NCBI GenBank assembly: GCA_964392385.1
Contig: CAYMPR010000001.1
Coordinates: 1 to 64,000, forward strand
Length of the DNA stretch: 64,000 nucleotides
Direction of reading: 5' to 3'
Source: MWEH01 sp964392385
GTDB taxonomy: Bacteria > Bacillota > Clostridia > Christensenellales > DTU072
Below, one piece after another: positions 26,884-34,874 of the stretch. Made by a program: the position numbers and the translations under genes. Position 1 is the stretch's first letter. Each line of letters begins with the position of its first letter. The notes under the pieces are model-generated. The model had not been told where the DNA came from, made no database searches, and saw nothing but the letters and a program-made list of their open reading frames with translations.

Positions 26884-27363
26884 ATGGTAACACTGAGAAG
26901 AGATGTTGCAGCAATGCAAGAGAACAACATTTTTGATAGACTCGACAGAGATCAGAGTCAAATTACAGAGTACGATAGATTTATGCGGGAAAAAAATAAA
27001 TCTGATAATTTTTCCTACATATATTCTAGAGATTATTTTGCCTCAACTGAAGAAAAAAATGATGTAATAAAGCAAGAAGTTGTTGAAAAGCCCAAAACAT
27101 ACAAAACTATAAATGAAGTAAAAAAAGAAACAACCTTCCAAAATTATAATGAATATATGATCTCACAACTTAATAGAATCGTTCCAGGAGAAATACTATC
27201 TGAAGATGATTTTAACAAAAATATAAGTGCGAAGAGAAATAAATCTGATAGAAAAAAACATGAACTATGCAAATCTGAAAAACTTTCAAAAAGAGCTAAG
27301 ATTGTAATTGGATTATATATTGCTATCTTGGTTGGTGCTGCAATTTTGTTTTTTTTTATCTAA
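26884..27363 (+). CDS. FtsL-position tail-anchored membrane protein, probably frameshifted at a T9 tract
   Basis: The annotated frame gives 159 residues: a long hydrophilic, charged N-terminal region (1-138), then one membrane helix (IVIGLYIAILVGAAILFFF) and an immediate stop. Position between rsmH and ftsQ is that of ftsL, but the sequence is not recognisably FtsL. The stop follows nine T (27349-27357). Reading one base back after the tract gives 33 more codons (YLNEVVDFKPLLNSNG..., ending DWVKIRK) with a stop at 27456-27458, one base before the TTG codon at 27459 and 7 bases before the preferred ftsQ ATG (27465). That would give an extracytoplasmic tail of the size expected in a tight operon. 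GGAGGG precedes the ATG. Confidence 0.6.
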   Translation: MVTLRRDVAAMQENNIFDRLDRDQSQITEYDRFMREKNKSDNFSYIYSRDYFASTEEKNDVIKQEVVEKPKTYKTINEVKKETTFQNYNEYMISQLNRIVPGEILSEDDFNKNISAKRNKSDRKKHELCKSEKLSKRAKIVIGLYIAILVGAAILFFFI

Positions 27364-27464
27364 ATGAAGTTGTAGATTTCAAGCCTTTATTAAATTCGAA
27401 TGGGAACATTTACAACATTATTTGTGGGCTTTCGGATTGGGTCAAAATAAGGAAATAATTGATA

Positions 27465-28112
27465 ATGATAAAAATGCATTGTAAAAGAGCATGCTCAATA
27501 TTAGTATCCTTATTTATAATAGGTTTATTTATATCTGTGGGGATTTTATTTGTTATTACGGACACTAGTGTAGTTACACAAAGCAACTCCCTTTATTCTA
27601 GGACGAATATTATTGATTTTTCAGGCATAAAACAAGATAGGTTTTTCTTTTCATCAAGCGAAGAAAATATAAAAAACAAAATTTTGTCTTTTGATAAGGA
27701 CAGAGTCTTATCAACCATTTATGTTAAGAAAGAGTTTCCAAATAAGATAGAAATTATCATAACGGAAAAGCAACCACTATTCGTTGTGAACATTTCAAAA
27801 GAATATATTGTGACAGATAAATCATTTACAATGAATAGGGAGTTATTACCTTGTGAAGAAATCAGCATGTATATTCTTATTGAAGGTATTGAAAATATTT
27901 CAGAAGATAATTTTTTTGAAAAGCTAGAAGACATTAGGGAGTTAAACGAGTTACTTATAAATAATGGATATAGTGAAGAAGAAATACTTCATAATATTGA
28001 GTGCATAGTGTATGACGGCTCTAAATACGATGTAATATTTAGAAATGCTGTTTCCATTACATATTCAGCTGAGCAAAAAGACATTCAAGAAATTTTGGAA
28101 ATATTAGTTTAA
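27465..28112 (+). CDS. ftsQ: Cell division protein FtsQ/DivIB
   Basis: Membrane anchor at about residues 12-35, then a POTRA-like domain with the typical 'VKKEFPNKIEIIITEKQPL' segment and a DivIB beta domain. Bitopic divisome protein that connects early and late division proteins. ATG 27465 is preferred (AAGGAA upstream); TTG 27459 is the longer option. 215 residues is short but in family range. Confidence 0.85.
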   Translation: MIKMHCKRACSILVSLFIIGLFISVGILFVITDTSVVTQSNSLYSRTNIIDFSGIKQDRFFFSSSEENIKNKILSFDKDRVLSTIYVKKEFPNKIEIIITEKQPLFVVNISKEYIVTDKSFTMNRELLPCEEISMYILIEGIENISEDNFFEKLEDIRELNELLINNGYSEEEILHNIECIVYDGSKYDVIFRNAVSITYSAEQKDIQEILEILV

Positions 28113-28127
28113 CACAATTTATTGTGT
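28112..28127. promoter_or_regulatory. 16-bp dyad upstream of the ftsA promoter
   Basis: ACACAAT-TT-ATTGTGT, perfect 7-bp arms, overlapping the ftsQ stop and 13 bases before the -35 element of the ftsA promoter. It may be an operator; the T-rich stretch that follows also allows weak termination. Confidence 0.35.
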
Positions 28128-28140
28128 GTTTTGTTTAGTA

Positions 28141-28169
28141 TTGACACAATATATATGGTATATTAAAAT
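28141..28169 (+). promoter_or_regulatory. Internal promoter for ftsA-ftsZ
   Basis: Consensus TTGACA (28141-28146), 17-base spacer, TAAAAT (28164-28169), 31 bases before the ftsA ATG, in an 86-base gap. Confidence 0.65.
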
Positions 28170-28198
28170 AATATGTATTAATATGTTAAGGAAAAGAT

Positions 28199-29371
28199 AT
28201 GAAATCATGCAAAGAAGCTATTTTGAATGTTGGATCTGACAATATTACTTTAGCTGTTATAGACAGAAAATATCCCAATAGTTTTTCTTATGAAGCATCA
28301 AAGAGTTACTCAGGATTTCAAGATGGGGAATTTTTCGATAAAATAGAATTATCTTCAGTTATTAGTGCTCTAATTAAGGAATGCGAGGCTTCGGTCTTTT
28401 CGAAAATCGGGAAAATATTGGTTGGTGTTCCTGGAGAATTTACGATAGTAGTTGAGAAAAATGTCGAATTGTCACTCGGACCAACCGGAAGAAAAGTTAC
28501 AACTAGAGATGCCGATAATATTTTGATAAAAGGCGAACCGTCTTCCACTGAAAAATATATAGCAATTAACGCTTCTCCAATATGTTATGTTTTAGACGAA
28601 AATGAATGCACTATTATTCCAGAAGGTAAATTTGCCCAAAACATAAAAGCCCAAATTTCATATGTCTTATGCGAAAAATATTTTTACAATATTTTCACTG
28701 AAATCGCTGATAATCTAAAGCTAAATTTTGAATTCACCTCCATTTTGTTAGCGGAGATAATGTATATTTTACCTCAATACGCTAGAGATCGAGGTGCATT
28801 TCTAGTTGATATTGGATATATTAGCTCATCAGTTACATTTTCTCAGGGGGATGGGATATTGTATGCAAAATCATTTTCTCTTGGAGGAGGAAATATTGCG
28901 GGCGATATAACTCAAGTGATGGATATTCCATTTGAACATTCCTTAAATTTATTAAGCAAAATAAATTTAAATCTAGAACCGAAAAACAATGATCAATATT
29001 TGATTACAATTGGTAAGTCAAATTATTCATATAATATAAAAAGAGTGAATGAAATAGCTTTAGATAGAGTTGTCGATATAGTTTCATATGTTAAAAAAGC
29101 AATAGAGATGTCTCCTTTTAAAAACAAAAAAGATTCATTAGTATATTTAACTGGTTCAGGGTTATCAAATATAATAGGTGCTAAGGAAATAATGGCAAGA
29201 ATTATTGGCCAAAGTGTAGAAATAATTTCTTCTTTGGTTCCACAATATAATAAGCCAAGCTTTAGTTCTTTGGCATCATTATTAGTTTTACAACAAAAGA
29301 AAATGAAAAATAATAAAAATAAATTACAAATAATATTTGAAAAAGCAATGCAAAAAACTAGGAGGAGATAA
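28199..29371 (+). CDS. ftsA: Cell division protein FtsA (actin-like)
   Basis: Actin-fold ATPase that tethers FtsZ to the membrane. It shows phosphate-1-like 'ILNVGSDNITLAVIDRKYP', 'AFLVDIGYISSSVTFSQGD', the 'SFSLGGGNIAGDITQVM' loop and adenosine motif LTGSGLSNIIGAKEI. The C-terminal basic segment (KNKLQIIFEKAMQKTRRR) can serve as the membrane-targeting amphipathic helix. Sequence is divergent; PilM-like relatives are an alternative, but the position before ftsZ favours FtsA. AAGGAAAAG precedes the ATG. Confidence 0.85.
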   Translation: MKSCKEAILNVGSDNITLAVIDRKYPNSFSYEASKSYSGFQDGEFFDKIELSSVISALIKECEASVFSKIGKILVGVPGEFTIVVEKNVELSLGPTGRKVTTRDADNILIKGEPSSTEKYIAINASPICYVLDENECTIIPEGKFAQNIKAQISYVLCEKYFYNIFTEIADNLKLNFEFTSILLAEIMYILPQYARDRGAFLVDIGYISSSVTFSQGDGILYAKSFSLGGGNIAGDITQVMDIPFEHSLNLLSKINLNLEPKNNDQYLITIGKSNYSYNIKRVNEIALDRVVDIVSYVKKAIEMSPFKNKKDSLVYLTGSGLSNIIGAKEIMARIIGQSVEIISSLVPQYNKPSFSSLASLLVLQQKKMKNNKNKLQIIFEKAMQKTRRR

Positions 29372-29372
29372 A

Positions 29373-30575
29373 ATGGCCACATCGTCAGGAATCGCAAATA
29401 TTAAGGTTATTGGAGTAGGCGGCGGAGGAAATAACGCGATAAATAGGATGATTTTTTCGGGAATTACCTCGGCTACTTTTATTGCTGCAAATACAGATAT
29501 GCAAGCACTCAATATGTCTCATGCGCAAATAAAGATTCAATTAGGTGCTAATTTAACCAAAGGATTAGGTGCTGGTTCGGACCCTGAAATTGGTAAAAGA
29601 GCCGCTGAAGAAAGCAAGGAAGAAATTAAATCACATCTTGTTGATACGGACTTGCTTTTTATTACAGCAGGGATGGGTGGCGGCACAGGAACTGGTGCAG
29701 CTCCAGTGATTGCCGAAATGGCAAAAGAAATGGGTATACTTACTGTTGCCGTAGTTACAAAACCTTTTGAAAAGTTTGAGGGTAGAGTTAGAATGGATAA
29801 TGCTGAAAAAGGCATTGCTGAACTAAGAAAATACGTTGATACATTGCTAGTTATACCAAACGAAAAACTACAACAATGTATGCCTAAAGGCACGCCTTTC
29901 GTGAAAGCTTTCCAAGCTGCTGATGACATTTTAAGGCAAGGTATTCAGGGAATTTCTGAAATAATTATGACGCCTTCACTAATAAATTTAGACTTTAATG
30001 ATATAAAAAGCATTATTAAAGCTCAAGGTAATGCGCACATAGGCATTGGGCATGGGAAAGGGGAAAAAAGGACATACGATGCGGTTAAGCAAGCAGTGCA
30101 AAGCACACTTCTAGAAACAAATATTGAAGGCGCAACTGGCATACTAATCTATGTTGCAGGTGATCAAGGGTTAACTATAGATGAAGTTTATGAGAGTGTT
30201 GGTTTAATTAGGGATGTAGTGCACCAAGACGCAAAAATTATTTTCGGTATGGGAATTGACGATACATTAAATGCCGAGGTAGTGGTTACTGTTATTGCAA
30301 CGGGCTTCCAGGCAACCCCTGGTGGTAAATATGGAGTTGGACCGAGACAATTTTTTAATGATAAAGATAATAGAAAAATGAATAATATGTATGGATATGT
30401 AGAAGAAGAGGAAAAGAAAGTGACCCAACCTAATGGTTCGCAAAAAGACAATAATGCTTCAGATTCTTCTAGTAGTTTAGGCTTACAGGAAGATTCACCA
30501 CGGATCAATGTTACCAACTCAAAGTTGCCTCCATTCCTGCAAAGACTACAAAAAAACAATAAAAACAACGATTAG
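29373..30575 (+). CDS. ftsZ: Cell division protein FtsZ
   Basis: Tubulin-like GTPase that builds the Z ring. IKVIGVGGGGNNAINRM at the N-terminus, the GGGTGTGAAPV nucleotide loop near residue 105, NLDFNDIK synergy-loop region, a linker rich in N, S and Q, and a C-terminal peptide LPPFLQRL for FtsA/partner binding. ATG 29373 has GGAGGAG six bases upstream and overlaps nothing; the in-frame ATG at 29337 lies inside ftsA. 400 residues. Confidence 0.98.
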   Translation: MATSSGIANIKVIGVGGGGNNAINRMIFSGITSATFIAANTDMQALNMSHAQIKIQLGANLTKGLGAGSDPEIGKRAAEESKEEIKSHLVDTDLLFITAGMGGGTGTGAAPVIAEMAKEMGILTVAVVTKPFEKFEGRVRMDNAEKGIAELRKYVDTLLVIPNEKLQQCMPKGTPFVKAFQAADDILRQGIQGISEIIMTPSLINLDFNDIKSIIKAQGNAHIGIGHGKGEKRTYDAVKQAVQSTLLETNIEGATGILIYVAGDQGLTIDEVYESVGLIRDVVHQDAKIIFGMGIDDTLNAEVVVTVIATGFQATPGGKYGVGPRQFFNDKDNRKMNNMYGYVEEEEKKVTQPNGSQKDNNASDSSSSLGLQEDSPRINVTNSKLPPFLQRLQKNNKNND

Positions 30576-30617
30576 TAAGAAATATAGTTACACATTTATC
30601 TTTAAATTGGAGTAAAT

Positions 30618-31082
30618 ATGAGATGCCCATATTGTAATAGTTTAGATAGTAAGGTTGTAGATAGTAGAGAAAGTGAAGATGGCTCTTCTATTAGACGAAG
30701 AAGAGAATGTGAGGTTTGTAAAAAAAGGTATACCACATATGAAAAGATTGAGAGTATGCCAGTTCTAGTAATAAAAAATGATGGTAGTAGGCAACTTTTT
30801 GATATATCTAAAATAAAAAAAGGATTATTAAAGGCATGTGAAAAACGGCCAGTTTCTATGGAGCAAATAGATAATTTAGCTATTGAAATTGAAAAAAAGG
30901 TGAATAATTCACTTGCTCAAGAAATATCATCTAAAAAAATAGGTGATATGGTAATGGAAGGGCTAAAAGATTTAGATGAAGTAGCTTACGTTAGATTTGC
31001 TTCTGTACATAGACAATTTAAAGATTTGAATACGCTTAGAGAAGAGATAGATAAGTTAGTTGATTTCAAAAATAAAATTTAA
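30618..31082 (+). CDS. nrdR: Transcriptional repressor NrdR
   Basis: Represses ribonucleotide reductase genes when dATP is high. Zinc ribbon C-PYC at residues 3-6 and CEVC at 31-34, followed by RYTTYE, then an ATP-cone (about 49-139: 'VIKNDGSRQLFDISKIKKG'). Length 154 is typical. It follows ftsZ, as in many Clostridia. Confidence 0.97.
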   Translation: MRCPYCNSLDSKVVDSRESEDGSSIRRRRECEVCKKRYTTYEKIESMPVLVIKNDGSRQLFDISKIKKGLLKACEKRPVSMEQIDNLAIEIEKKVNNSLAQEISSKKIGDMVMEGLKDLDEVAYVRFASVHRQFKDLNTLREEIDKLVDFKNKI

Positions 31083-31095
31083 TCTTTTATTACAT

Positions 31096-31124
31096 TTGAC
31101 AATTACTAGATATTTTGATAATTT
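31096..31124 (+). promoter_or_regulatory. Promoter of rnpB
   Basis: TTGACA (31096-31101), 17-base spacer, TAATTT (31119-31124) preceded by TGA. The expected start is close to 31131, the 5' strand of the RNase P RNA helix P1. Confidence 0.65.
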
Positions 31125-31128
31125 TAGC

Positions 31129-31446
31129 TTAAGTTGATTGGACGATTACACAAATGTGAGGAAAGTCCGAGCATCATAGGGCATAGTGGCAGAGAAATCC
31201 TGCTGAGGGTAACCTTAAGGAAAGTGCAACAGAAAAAAACCGCAGTCATTAAGGCTGTAAGGGTGAAAAGGCGTGGTAAGAGCACACCAGCAATTTGGCG
31301 ACAAAATTGGCTGTGTAAACCCCACTTGATGCAAGAAAAGAGATTATTAGTGACCCGCTATTCTCTTATATCGCTAGAGCCATTTGGCGACTAATGGCCA
31401 AGATAGATGATCGTTTAAACAGAACTCGGCTTATAGATCAACTTAA
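31129..31446 (+). ncRNA. rnpB: RNase P RNA (rnpB)
   Basis: Catalytic RNA that trims tRNA 5' leaders. Ends pair in P1 (TTAAGTTGAT with ATCAACTTAA). Conserved blocks in order: GAGGAAAGTCCGAGC (P4 5' strand/CR-I), ACAGAAA, GGTAAGAGCACACC, GTAAACCCCACTTG, AGATAGATGATCG and ACAGAACTCGGCTTATAG (CR-V with P4 3' strand). Boundaries are good to a few bases. I have not folded it, so type A or B is not assigned. An ORF across it is spurious. Confidence 0.96.
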
Positions 31447-31450
31447 AGAA

Positions 31451-31478
31451 TTGAGCTTTTTACTAGCTCTTTTTTTTT
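31451..31478 (+). terminator. rnpB terminator
   Basis: GAGCT (31453-31457), 7-base loop, AGCTC (31465-31469), then nine T. Confidence 0.85.
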
Positions 31479-31523
31479 GCCTTTACGTTACTCTATATAA
31501 TATTATATTTTTAGTATCTTTGG

Positions 31524-31552
31524 TTGAATATTTCTCGTGTGCGTGATAGACT
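31524..31552 (+). promoter_or_regulatory. Possible promoter of rarA-rubrerythrin-ruvX
   Basis: TTGAAT (31524-31529), 17-base spacer, TAGACT (31547-31552), 15 bases before rarA. The -10 match is moderate. Confidence 0.4.
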
Positions 31553-31567
31553 AAACTCGAGGTTTAT

Positions 31568-32875
31568 ATGGATTTATTTGATTATAAAAATAACAATAGC
31601 ATGGCACCATTAAGTGCTAGAATGAGGCCTTCAAAATTGGAGGATTTTATTGGTCAAAAACATCTTCTAAAGGAAGGCTCACTTTTAAATCGCGCCGTAA
31701 AGGCTGATAGATTGGGAAGCTGTATTTTTTATGGTCCTCCAGGCACAGGGAAAACTTCTCTTGCTAATATTGTTGCTAAATCTACAAGTGCTGAATATGT
31801 CGAATTAAATGCTGTTTCATCTGGTGTAGCTGAAGCAAAAGAAGTCATATTAGCGGCAAAAGATAGGCTCCTTATGTTTAGAAAAAAAACATATTTAATA
31901 TTAGATGAATGTCATAGATGGCGAAAAGATCAATCTGACTGTGTTTTATCTGCAATGGAAAAAGGAGAAATTATTTTTATTGGCAGTACAACCGAAAATC
32001 CTTATTCGAATATGACAAAAGCAATTGTTAGTAGGTGCAGGATTTTTGAATTCAAATCTCTTAGTGAAGTTGAAATAATCGAAGGAATGAAGAGAGCTTT
32101 GAATAATAAAGAAAAGGGCTTGGGGAATTATAATGTTTCTATTTCGGATGAAGCCCTTTTCCATATAGCACATAGTAGCAATGGCGACTTAAGAGTTGCA
32201 CTTGATTCTCTTGAACTTTCTGTTATTACGACCCCGCCATCAAGTGAAAACAACTTGATAAAAATAAGTGTTCAAGATGCAGAGGAAATAATGCAAAAAA
32301 AGGTAATTTCAATTGATGCAGACAAGTTTTATGATATTTTAAGTGCATTTTGTAAAAGCTTAAGGGGTAGTGATCCTGATGCAGCTTTATTTTATGCCAC
32401 ATTATTAATTAATTCTGGTTTCGACCCTTTGATTGTTGCTAGAAGATTAGTTGTTCATTCATCAGAAGATGTAGGTTTAGCTGACCCTATGGCATTAAAT
32501 GTTAGCGTAAACGCTCTATTAGCTTTAGAAAAAATTGGTTTACCTGAAGGGTTAATTCCTTTGAATGAAGCTATAATATATGTTTCAACTTCACCAAAGT
32601 CTAACTCTGTTGTTACTGCTATGCATTTAGCTAATGAAGCTGCAATAAATTTTAACAATATTAATGTTCCCGGGTATTTAATCAACTCGAACTATTCCTC
32701 AGAAAAAATTCCCGGATACAAGTATCCACATGATTATGCTGGTAATTGGGTCAATCAACAATATTTACCAGATAATATATGCGATTCCAGATTTTATTAT
32801 CCTTCACAAAATGGATATGAAAAGGGTATAATAATAAAAAAGCAATATAAAATAAAGGAGAAGAAAGATGAGTAA
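31568..32875 (+). CDS. rarA: Replication-associated recombination protein RarA (MgsA)
   Basis: AAA+ clamp-loader-like ATPase acting at stalled forks. 'PLSARMRPSKLEDFIGQKH' N-terminus, Walker A GPPGTGKTS at about residues 56-64, Walker B LILDECHRW (usually DEIHR), sensor 1 GSTTENP, arginine finger SRCRIFEF, and the C-terminal tetramerisation part with 'SEDVGLADPMALNVSVNA'. Length 435 is normal. The end overlaps the rubrerythrin start by 8 bases. Confidence 0.95.
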   Translation: MDLFDYKNNNSMAPLSARMRPSKLEDFIGQKHLLKEGSLLNRAVKADRLGSCIFYGPPGTGKTSLANIVAKSTSAEYVELNAVSSGVAEAKEVILAAKDRLLMFRKKTYLILDECHRWRKDQSDCVLSAMEKGEIIFIGSTTENPYSNMTKAIVSRCRIFEFKSLSEVEIIEGMKRALNNKEKGLGNYNVSISDEALFHIAHSSNGDLRVALDSLELSVITTPPSSENNLIKISVQDAEEIMQKKVISIDADKFYDILSAFCKSLRGSDPDAALFYATLLINSGFDPLIVARRLVVHSSEDVGLADPMALNVSVNALLALEKIGLPEGLIPLNEAIIYVSTSPKSNSVVTAMHLANEAAINFNNINVPGYLINSNYSSEKIPGYKYPHDYAGNWVNQQYLPDNICDSRFYYPSQNGYEKGIIIKKQYKIKEKKDE

Positions 32876-33407
32876 AGAATTAAAAGGAACAAAAACTGAA
32901 GAAAACCTAAAATTTGCTTTTGCTGGCGAAAGTATGGCAAGAAATAAATATGATTATTTTTCTAGTAAAGCAAAAAAAGATGGTTTTGAGCAAATAGCAG
33001 ATATTTTTTCTACCACAGCATTAAATGAGAAAGAACATGCAAAACTATGGTTTAAAGCTTTAAATGGTATAAATTCCACCTATGAAAATTTGATTTCCGC
33101 AGCACAAGGTGAGCACGAAGAGTGGACGGAAATGTATAAAAATTTTGCCGATATCGCCGAAAAAGAAGGATTTTTAGAAATATCACAACTTTTTAAAGGT
33201 GTTGCAAATATAGAGAAAAAACATGAGGAAAGATACAAGACTTTAGCAGACAACATTAAAACTGATAATGTATTTAGTAAAGACAAAAAAGTTGAATGGA
33301 TTTGTCGTAACTGTGGTCATATATTGCTGTCAGATGAGGCCCCTGATATGTGTCCAGTTTGTTCTCATCCACAAGCATTTTTTGAAGTTAACAAAAAAAA
33401 CTATTAA
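32868..33407 (+). CDS. rbr: Rubrerythrin
   Basis: Non-haem di-iron peroxidase of anaerobes, protective against hydrogen peroxide. Four-helix bundle with paired ligand motifs (AGESMARNKY and EKEHAKLW; then EHEEW and KKHEERY), followed by a C-terminal rubredoxin centre CRNCGH...CPVCSHPQ. AAGGAG precedes the ATG. Its presence supports an anaerobic lifestyle. Confidence 0.95.
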   Translation: MSKELKGTKTEENLKFAFAGESMARNKYDYFSSKAKKDGFEQIADIFSTTALNEKEHAKLWFKALNGINSTYENLISAAQGEHEEWTEMYKNFADIAEKEGFLEISQLFKGVANIEKKHEERYKTLADNIKTDNVFSKDKKVEWICRNCGHILLSDEAPDMCPVCSHPQAFFEVNKKNY

Positions 33408-33408
33408 A

Positions 33409-33816
33409 ATGAGAAAGATTGCTTTAGATATTGGTGACGTGAGAATCGGAATTGCAACAAGTGATCCTTTAGGCATAATTGCATCAGGATATGAAACATA
33501 TGTTAGAAAGAATAATGATGAGGATTTTTCCTATATCTCTAAACTATGTAAAGACAAAGAGGCTGATACGATTATAATAGGTTTGCCAATAAATATGGAT
33601 GGCACTTCAGGAGCCCGTGTTGATATTGTTAAAGAATTTGGACAAAAATTAAAAACATTTTTAGAAGAAAAAATTAAATTGGCATATATCGATGAAAGAT
33701 TAACAACAGTCCAGGCTGAAAGAATGTTGATTTCAAGTGGTGTTCGGAGAGAAGACCGGAAAAAAATAGTCGACAAAGTCGCGGCTACAATAATTTTACA
33801 GACATATTTGAATTAA
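33409..33816 (+). CDS. ruvX: YqgF/RuvX-type Holliday-junction resolvase-like nuclease (pre-16S rRNA processing)
   Basis: RNase H-like fold: ALDIGDVRIGIATSDP at the N-terminus, 'IIIGLPINMDGTSG', and the acidic motif IDERLTTVQAE, with D136-region VDKVAAT close to the end. ATG 33409 lies one base after the rubrerythrin stop; the longer frame from 33268 reads through rubrerythrin and is rejected. 135 residues is normal. YqgF family members mature 16S rRNA 5' ends in E. coli. Confidence 0.94.
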   Translation: MRKIALDIGDVRIGIATSDPLGIIASGYETYVRKNNDEDFSYISKLCKDKEADTIIIGLPINMDGTSGARVDIVKEFGQKLKTFLEEKIKLAYIDERLTTVQAERMLISSGVRREDRKKIVDKVAATIILQTYLN

Positions 33817-33830
33817 GTTGGGGTAATTAT

Positions 33831-34124
33831 ATGAGTATTGATGAAAAAGATGATATCAATGAAGAAGTGGTCGTCCTAGTCGGCGACAAAGGTGATGAGC
33901 ACGAATTTAGAGAAATCGCTATAGTCGCACTAAACGATAAAACTTATATTTGTCTAGAACCTATCGAAGAATTAGAAGGATTTGAAGAAGGAGATTTGTT
34001 AATATATCAAATTACGCTAGATGAAAACGAAGAAGAGTTATTTATTCCCGTTAGGGATGAATTAGAGTTAGACCAAGTATTTAAAGAGTTTTTACGCTTG
34101 CAGGAAGAATATGAGAAGAAATAA
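33831..34124 (+). CDS. DUF1292 protein (YrzB-like)
   Basis: A 97-residue acidic protein with the DUF1292 pattern: 'FREIAIVALNDKTYICLEP', then 'EGDLLIYQITLDENEEE', 'VRDELELDQVFKEF'. Function unknown; it follows ruvX in many Firmicutes, as here. The end overlaps the next gene by 14 bases. Confidence 0.9.
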   Translation: MSIDEKDDINEEVVVLVGDKGDEHEFREIAIVALNDKTYICLEPIEELEGFEEGDLLIYQITLDENEEELFIPVRDELELDQVFKEFLRLQEEYEKK

Positions 34125-34860
34125 TAAAAGAGTAGTTTGTTTTATTTTGGTTTTTTTGATCTTATCCTTAATTATATTTTCTGTGTCTTGTAAACCCAAG
34201 GAACTAATCCAAGAAGAACCAGAGAATATTGAGGAAGAGATTGATACTAGTTCTCCTTTTTTGTCAGTTCCACCAATAAACGAAGATTTGTTTGATTATT
34301 CAAGTTATACTATCGCAATTATTACTTTTACTTCACAAGATGGCATTGATAGAATAGTAAAAGTAGCATTGTTTGAAGAAATGGCCCCAAAATCGTGTGA
34401 GAATTTTATCGAGCTTGCTCAAGCAGGTCATTATGATGGCACTATTGTACATCGGCTTATAAAAGATTTTATGATTCAAGGTGGGCATAAGTATGTAGAG
34501 AATACCGAGAATGATCAGATCAAGGTATTAGATAAGGCCGAAGTTGAAACTATAGAAGGGGAGTTTTCATTAAATGGTCATAATGAAAATAGCGAATTAT
34601 TGCATGAGCCAGGCGTTATTTCTATGGCAAGGGCAGATGGATATAATACTGCAAGTGATCAATTCTTTATTTGTACTGCAACTAGCCCACATTTAGACGG
34701 AAAGTATGCGTCTTTTGGTAAATGTGTTGATACCTTAAGCCTATACAACATTATTGAGCTTGGCAAATCTAAAACTTACACGATATCCAATGGAGCTTTA
34801 GAGGATTTCCCTTTCCCAGTAATATATATTAAAACGGTCGAGATTATTTTACCTAATTAA
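34111..34860 (+). CDS. Cyclophilin-type peptidyl-prolyl isomerase lipoprotein
   Basis: Signal peptide with lipobox SVS-C (Cys at about residue 27), then an acidic linker and a cyclophilin domain: 'MAPKSCENFIELAQAGHYDG', 'VHRLIKDFMIQGG', GVISMARAD, 'SDQFFICTA', 'LDGKYASFGKCV'. Exported folding catalyst tethered to the outer leaflet of the membrane. It may help fold the abundant surface proteins; that is inference. Confidence 0.93.
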   Translation: MRRNNKRVVCFILVFLILSLIIFSVSCKPKELIQEEPENIEEEIDTSSPFLSVPPINEDLFDYSSYTIAIITFTSQDGIDRIVKVALFEEMAPKSCENFIELAQAGHYDGTIVHRLIKDFMIQGGHKYVENTENDQIKVLDKAEVETIEGEFSLNGHNENSELLHEPGVISMARADGYNTASDQFFICTATSPHLDGKYASFGKCVDTLSLYNIIELGKSKTYTISNGALEDFPFPVIYIKTVEIILPN

Positions 34861-34874
34861 ACGGAGAAATGTAA

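Noticed and set aside
29537..29929. 130-codon minus-strand frame
   Set aside because: Antisense of ftsZ; no ribosome site and no recognisable product.
31134..31394. 86-codon open frame on the + strand
   Set aside because: It lies wholly within the RNase P RNA gene, whose conserved blocks explain the sequence; no ribosome site.
33268..33408. Longer start for ruvX
   Set aside because: The extension is rubrerythrin sequence in another frame; the ruvX fold begins at 33409.
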